A program made the position numbers and the translations under genes. A DNA stretch of 64,000 nt from an uncultured Porphyromonadaceae bacterium (lineage in GTDB: Bacteria > Bacteroidota > Bacteroidia > Bacteroidales > Muribaculaceae): positions 40,686-104,685 of the forward strand of contig CAMWNP010000006.1 of the NCBI GenBank assembly GCA_947175645.1, in the 5' to 3' direction. The notes under the pieces are model-generated. The model saw only the letters and a list, made by a program, of their open reading frames with translations. It had not been told where the DNA came from and did no database searches. How positions within the stretch are numbered: the stretch's first letter is position 1; every line of letters begins with the position of its first letter. Positions 62,202 through 64,000 of the stretch are shown here, piece after piece.

Positions 62202-63824
62202 ATGAGAAGTGAACTAATCGTCGACGTACAGAAAAATGAGGTCTCTATCGCTCTGTTAGAGGACTCACGACTCGTTTCGCTTCAAAAAGAATCGCGAAAC
62301 CTGGCCTACGCCGTCGGTGACATTTATCTCGCTAAAGTCAAAAAACTTATGCCGGGATTAAATGCCGCTTTCGTCAACGTAGGGTATGAAAAGGACGCTT
62401 TTCTTCATTATCTGGATCTTGGCTCTCGATTTGCAACCTACTCTGAATTTGTCAAAGAACTTCTCTCTGACAAAAAAAAGATTCCACAACTCTCCAAACT
62501 CAAACTACTGCCCGAAATCGACAAACACGGGACAATCGCTGACCAGATTAAACCGGGTCAGGAACTACTCGTTCAGATTGTCAAGGAACCTATTTCTTCT
62601 AAAGGTCCGAGACTTTCCACTGAAATTTCTTTCACAGGACGCTATCTTGTCCTTATACCCTTCTGTGATAAAATTTCAATCTCCACCAAAATCAAATCCA
62701 CTGAAGAAAAGAGACGACTCAAACAACTGATCGACTCTATTCGTCCAAAAAATTTCGGAGTCATTATCCGAACCTCAGCAGAAGGAAAACGTGTGGCCGA
62801 ACTCAACAACGAAATGAAAACTCTCCTCGCCTGTTGGGAAAGTGCCATAACCAAAGCACAGAAAGCAGATGTCCCGTCTCTGATTTTTGAAGAAGAAAGT
62901 CGTATTGTTGGTGTTTTACGCGATATTTTCAGCCCATCGTTCGAAGATATTCATGTAAACGATCCTGATATTAAGGAGCAGATTGACAAGTATGTCTCCC
63001 TTATTGCACCGGACCGTAAGGAAATTGTCAAACTCTATTCCGGTGACCAGCCGATTTTTGACAAGTTCAATATAACAAAGCAAATAAAATCTTCATTCGG
63101 CAAAACAGTATCTTTTAAATCCGGATCATATATCATCATCGAGCATACGGAAGCGCTCCACGTAATTGATGTTAACTCCGGAAATCGCGCCAAAGCCACC
63201 AACGATCAGGAAAGCAACGCACTTGAAGTAAACCTCCGTGCAGCAGACGAAATTGCCCGCCAACTCCGTCTGCGTGATATGGGAGGTATCATTGTGATTG
63301 ACTTCATTGACATGAACAAAGCAGAGCATCGACAAGCGCTCTATGACCACATGCGGGAAATTATGGCCAACGACCGTGCACGCCACAACATTCTCCCGTT
63401 AAGCAAATTTGGGCTGATGCAGATCACACGCCAGCGCGTTCGTCCGGCTCTTGACATAGTGACTACTGAAACATGTCCGTCATGTTACGGAAAAGGTGAG
63501 GTTCAGCCTTCACTATTGTTCACTGACACTCTGAAAGAAAAAATCGAATACATGGTGAACTCCCTGAAAATGAAGAATTTCAAAGTTTACGTACACCCGT
63601 TTGTCGACGCTTATCTGAAAAAAGGATTCATTCCATTGGCCACTCGCTGGAAATTCTCCATCGGTGGCAGTTTCAGGATAATTCCTGACCAGTCACTGGC
63701 TTACCTCCAGTATAGAGTCATTGACGAAAATAAAAATGAAGTTGATCTACAGGAAGAAAAAGACCTTGATTCATCTTCATCCAAAAATAAATCGAAAGCC
63801 AACACAAGAGGAACTGAAGAATAA
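62202..63824 (+). CDS. rng: Ribonuclease G/E family endoribonuclease
   Basis: The 540-residue protein begins MRSELIVDVQKNEVSIALLE. It has an S1-like RNA-binding domain (about residues 35-125), and a catalytic domain with HVIDVNSGNRA and GGIIVIDFIDMNKAEHR, where the two Asp residues bind magnesium. CPSCYGKG is the zinc-link motif. RNase G matures 5S and 16S rRNA and cleaves mRNAs. I chose the ATG at 62202; an upstream start at 62112 would add 30 residues and overlap the leader hairpin. Confidence 0.94.
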   Translation: MRSELIVDVQKNEVSIALLEDSRLVSLQKESRNLAYAVGDIYLAKVKKLMPGLNAAFVNVGYEKDAFLHYLDLGSRFATYSEFVKELLSDKKKIPQLSKLKLLPEIDKHGTIADQIKPGQELLVQIVKEPISSKGPRLSTEISFTGRYLVLIPFCDKISISTKIKSTEEKRRLKQLIDSIRPKNFGVIIRTSAEGKRVAELNNEMKTLLACWESAITKAQKADVPSLIFEEESRIVGVLRDIFSPSFEDIHVNDPDIKEQIDKYVSLIAPDRKEIVKLYSGDQPIFDKFNITKQIKSSFGKTVSFKSGSYIIIEHTEALHVIDVNSGNRAKATNDQESNALEVNLRAADEIARQLRLRDMGGIIVIDFIDMNKAEHRQALYDHMREIMANDRARHNILPLSKFGLMQITRQRVRPALDIVTTETCPSCYGKGEVQPSLLFTDTLKEKIEYMVNSLKMKNFKVYVHPFVDAYLKKGFIPLATRWKFSIGGSFRIIPDQSLAYLQYRVIDENKNEVDLQEEKDLDSSSSKNKSKANTRGTEE

Positions 63825-63843
63825 CGCTCCCCTCAAACATTTC

Positions 63844-63884
63844 AGGACTCCCATAATGATATTTTATGCGGAGTCCTTTTTTTT
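63844..63884 (+). terminator. Terminator after RNase G
   Basis: GGACTCC-CATAA pairs with TTATG-CGGAGTCC around a small loop, followed by eight T residues. It lies 20 bp past the RNase G stop. The remaining 116 bp of the window hold no supported feature. Confidence 0.9.
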
Positions 63885-64000
63885 ATTTGTTAACCATGCA
63901 TGGGTTTTCTGTTTGAGAATATATCAACAAAGGTATAAGAATATCGGTAACCATCCGAAACTATCCGTCTTTTGAATGTCTTTAATGATAGCGAACTTTG

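Noticed and set aside
1-64000. CRISPR array, prophage or complete insertion sequence
   Set aside because: I found no regularly spaced repeats, no cas, phage or transposase genes in the window.

Overview
The window looks like core chromosome of a Bacteroidales gut commensal, most likely near Muribaculaceae/Bacteroidaceae. The evidence is a fimbrillin-family lipoprotein, a 289-residue primary sigma factor without region 1.1, a putative-porin/anchored binding-protein pair, class III fructose-bisphosphatase, a plug-type OMP_b-brl_3 barrel, a 29-residue AURKAIP1/COX24-like ribosomal peptide, and many promoters of the Bacteroidetes type (TTTG, 19-21 nt, TAnnTTTG). The assignment is inferred from gene content; no 16S rRNA gene is present.

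Layout. 1-1.6 kb: end of a fimbrial cluster. 1.9 kb: tRNA-Arg. 2.1-5.8 kb: ThiE-like protein, flippase-like membrane protein, kdsB and an inactive-looking M16 peptidase in one overlapping operon. 5.9-9.3 kb: lysC-lysA-nadC. 9.8-12 kb: GIY-YIG nuclease, metallo-hydrolase and rsmG (minus). 12.1-14.9 kb: cvfB-like gene and fbp. 14.95-17.6 kb: anaerobic ribonucleotide reductase. 17.8-20.7 kb: Omp85-like barrel and phosphoethanolamine transferase. 20.8-26.1 kb: mutS2, fabG with tetR, purT. 26.3-31.3 kb: HTH regulator, a long AT-rich regulatory gap, then alpha-amylase and pullulanase. 31.4-39.3 kb: SIMPL protein and a minus-strand run porin, anchored binding protein, rfbD, prfC, mutL. 39.4-41.1 kb: nucleotidyltransferase-like gene and rpoD. 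41.3-48.9 kb: ftsY, rimO, menF, two SGNH hydrolases and an MBOAT acyltransferase. 49-51.7 kb: two candidate small membrane ORFs around a terminator, a pRiA4b ORF-3-like gene, suhB, lrp. 51.9-57.3 kb: GNAT, znuA, znuC, a membrane-spanning HTH lipoprotein and an outer-membrane receptor-like barrel. 57.4-63.9 kb: parE, coaD, ctpA, HU, the small ribosomal peptide and RNase G.

The points that stand out are noncoding or non-standard. A roughly 165-bp element occurs three times, each time between the 3' ends of convergent genes, with one hairpin end and near-identical inverted termini. A minus-strand leader at 49.2-49.6 kb has a 42-codon ORF whose second half forms the 5' arm of a 21-bp terminator stem placed upstream of a second small ORF, an attenuator-like arrangement. 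RNase G has a strong 5'-leader hairpin. The last codons of nrdG double as a bidirectional terminator. A zinc-type ABC system lacks its permease. Promoter boxes overlapping annotated starts allow several starts to be corrected (rsmG, the nucleotidyltransferase, the OMP_b-brl_3 barrel, ftsY), and mutS2 appears to be nearly leaderless.
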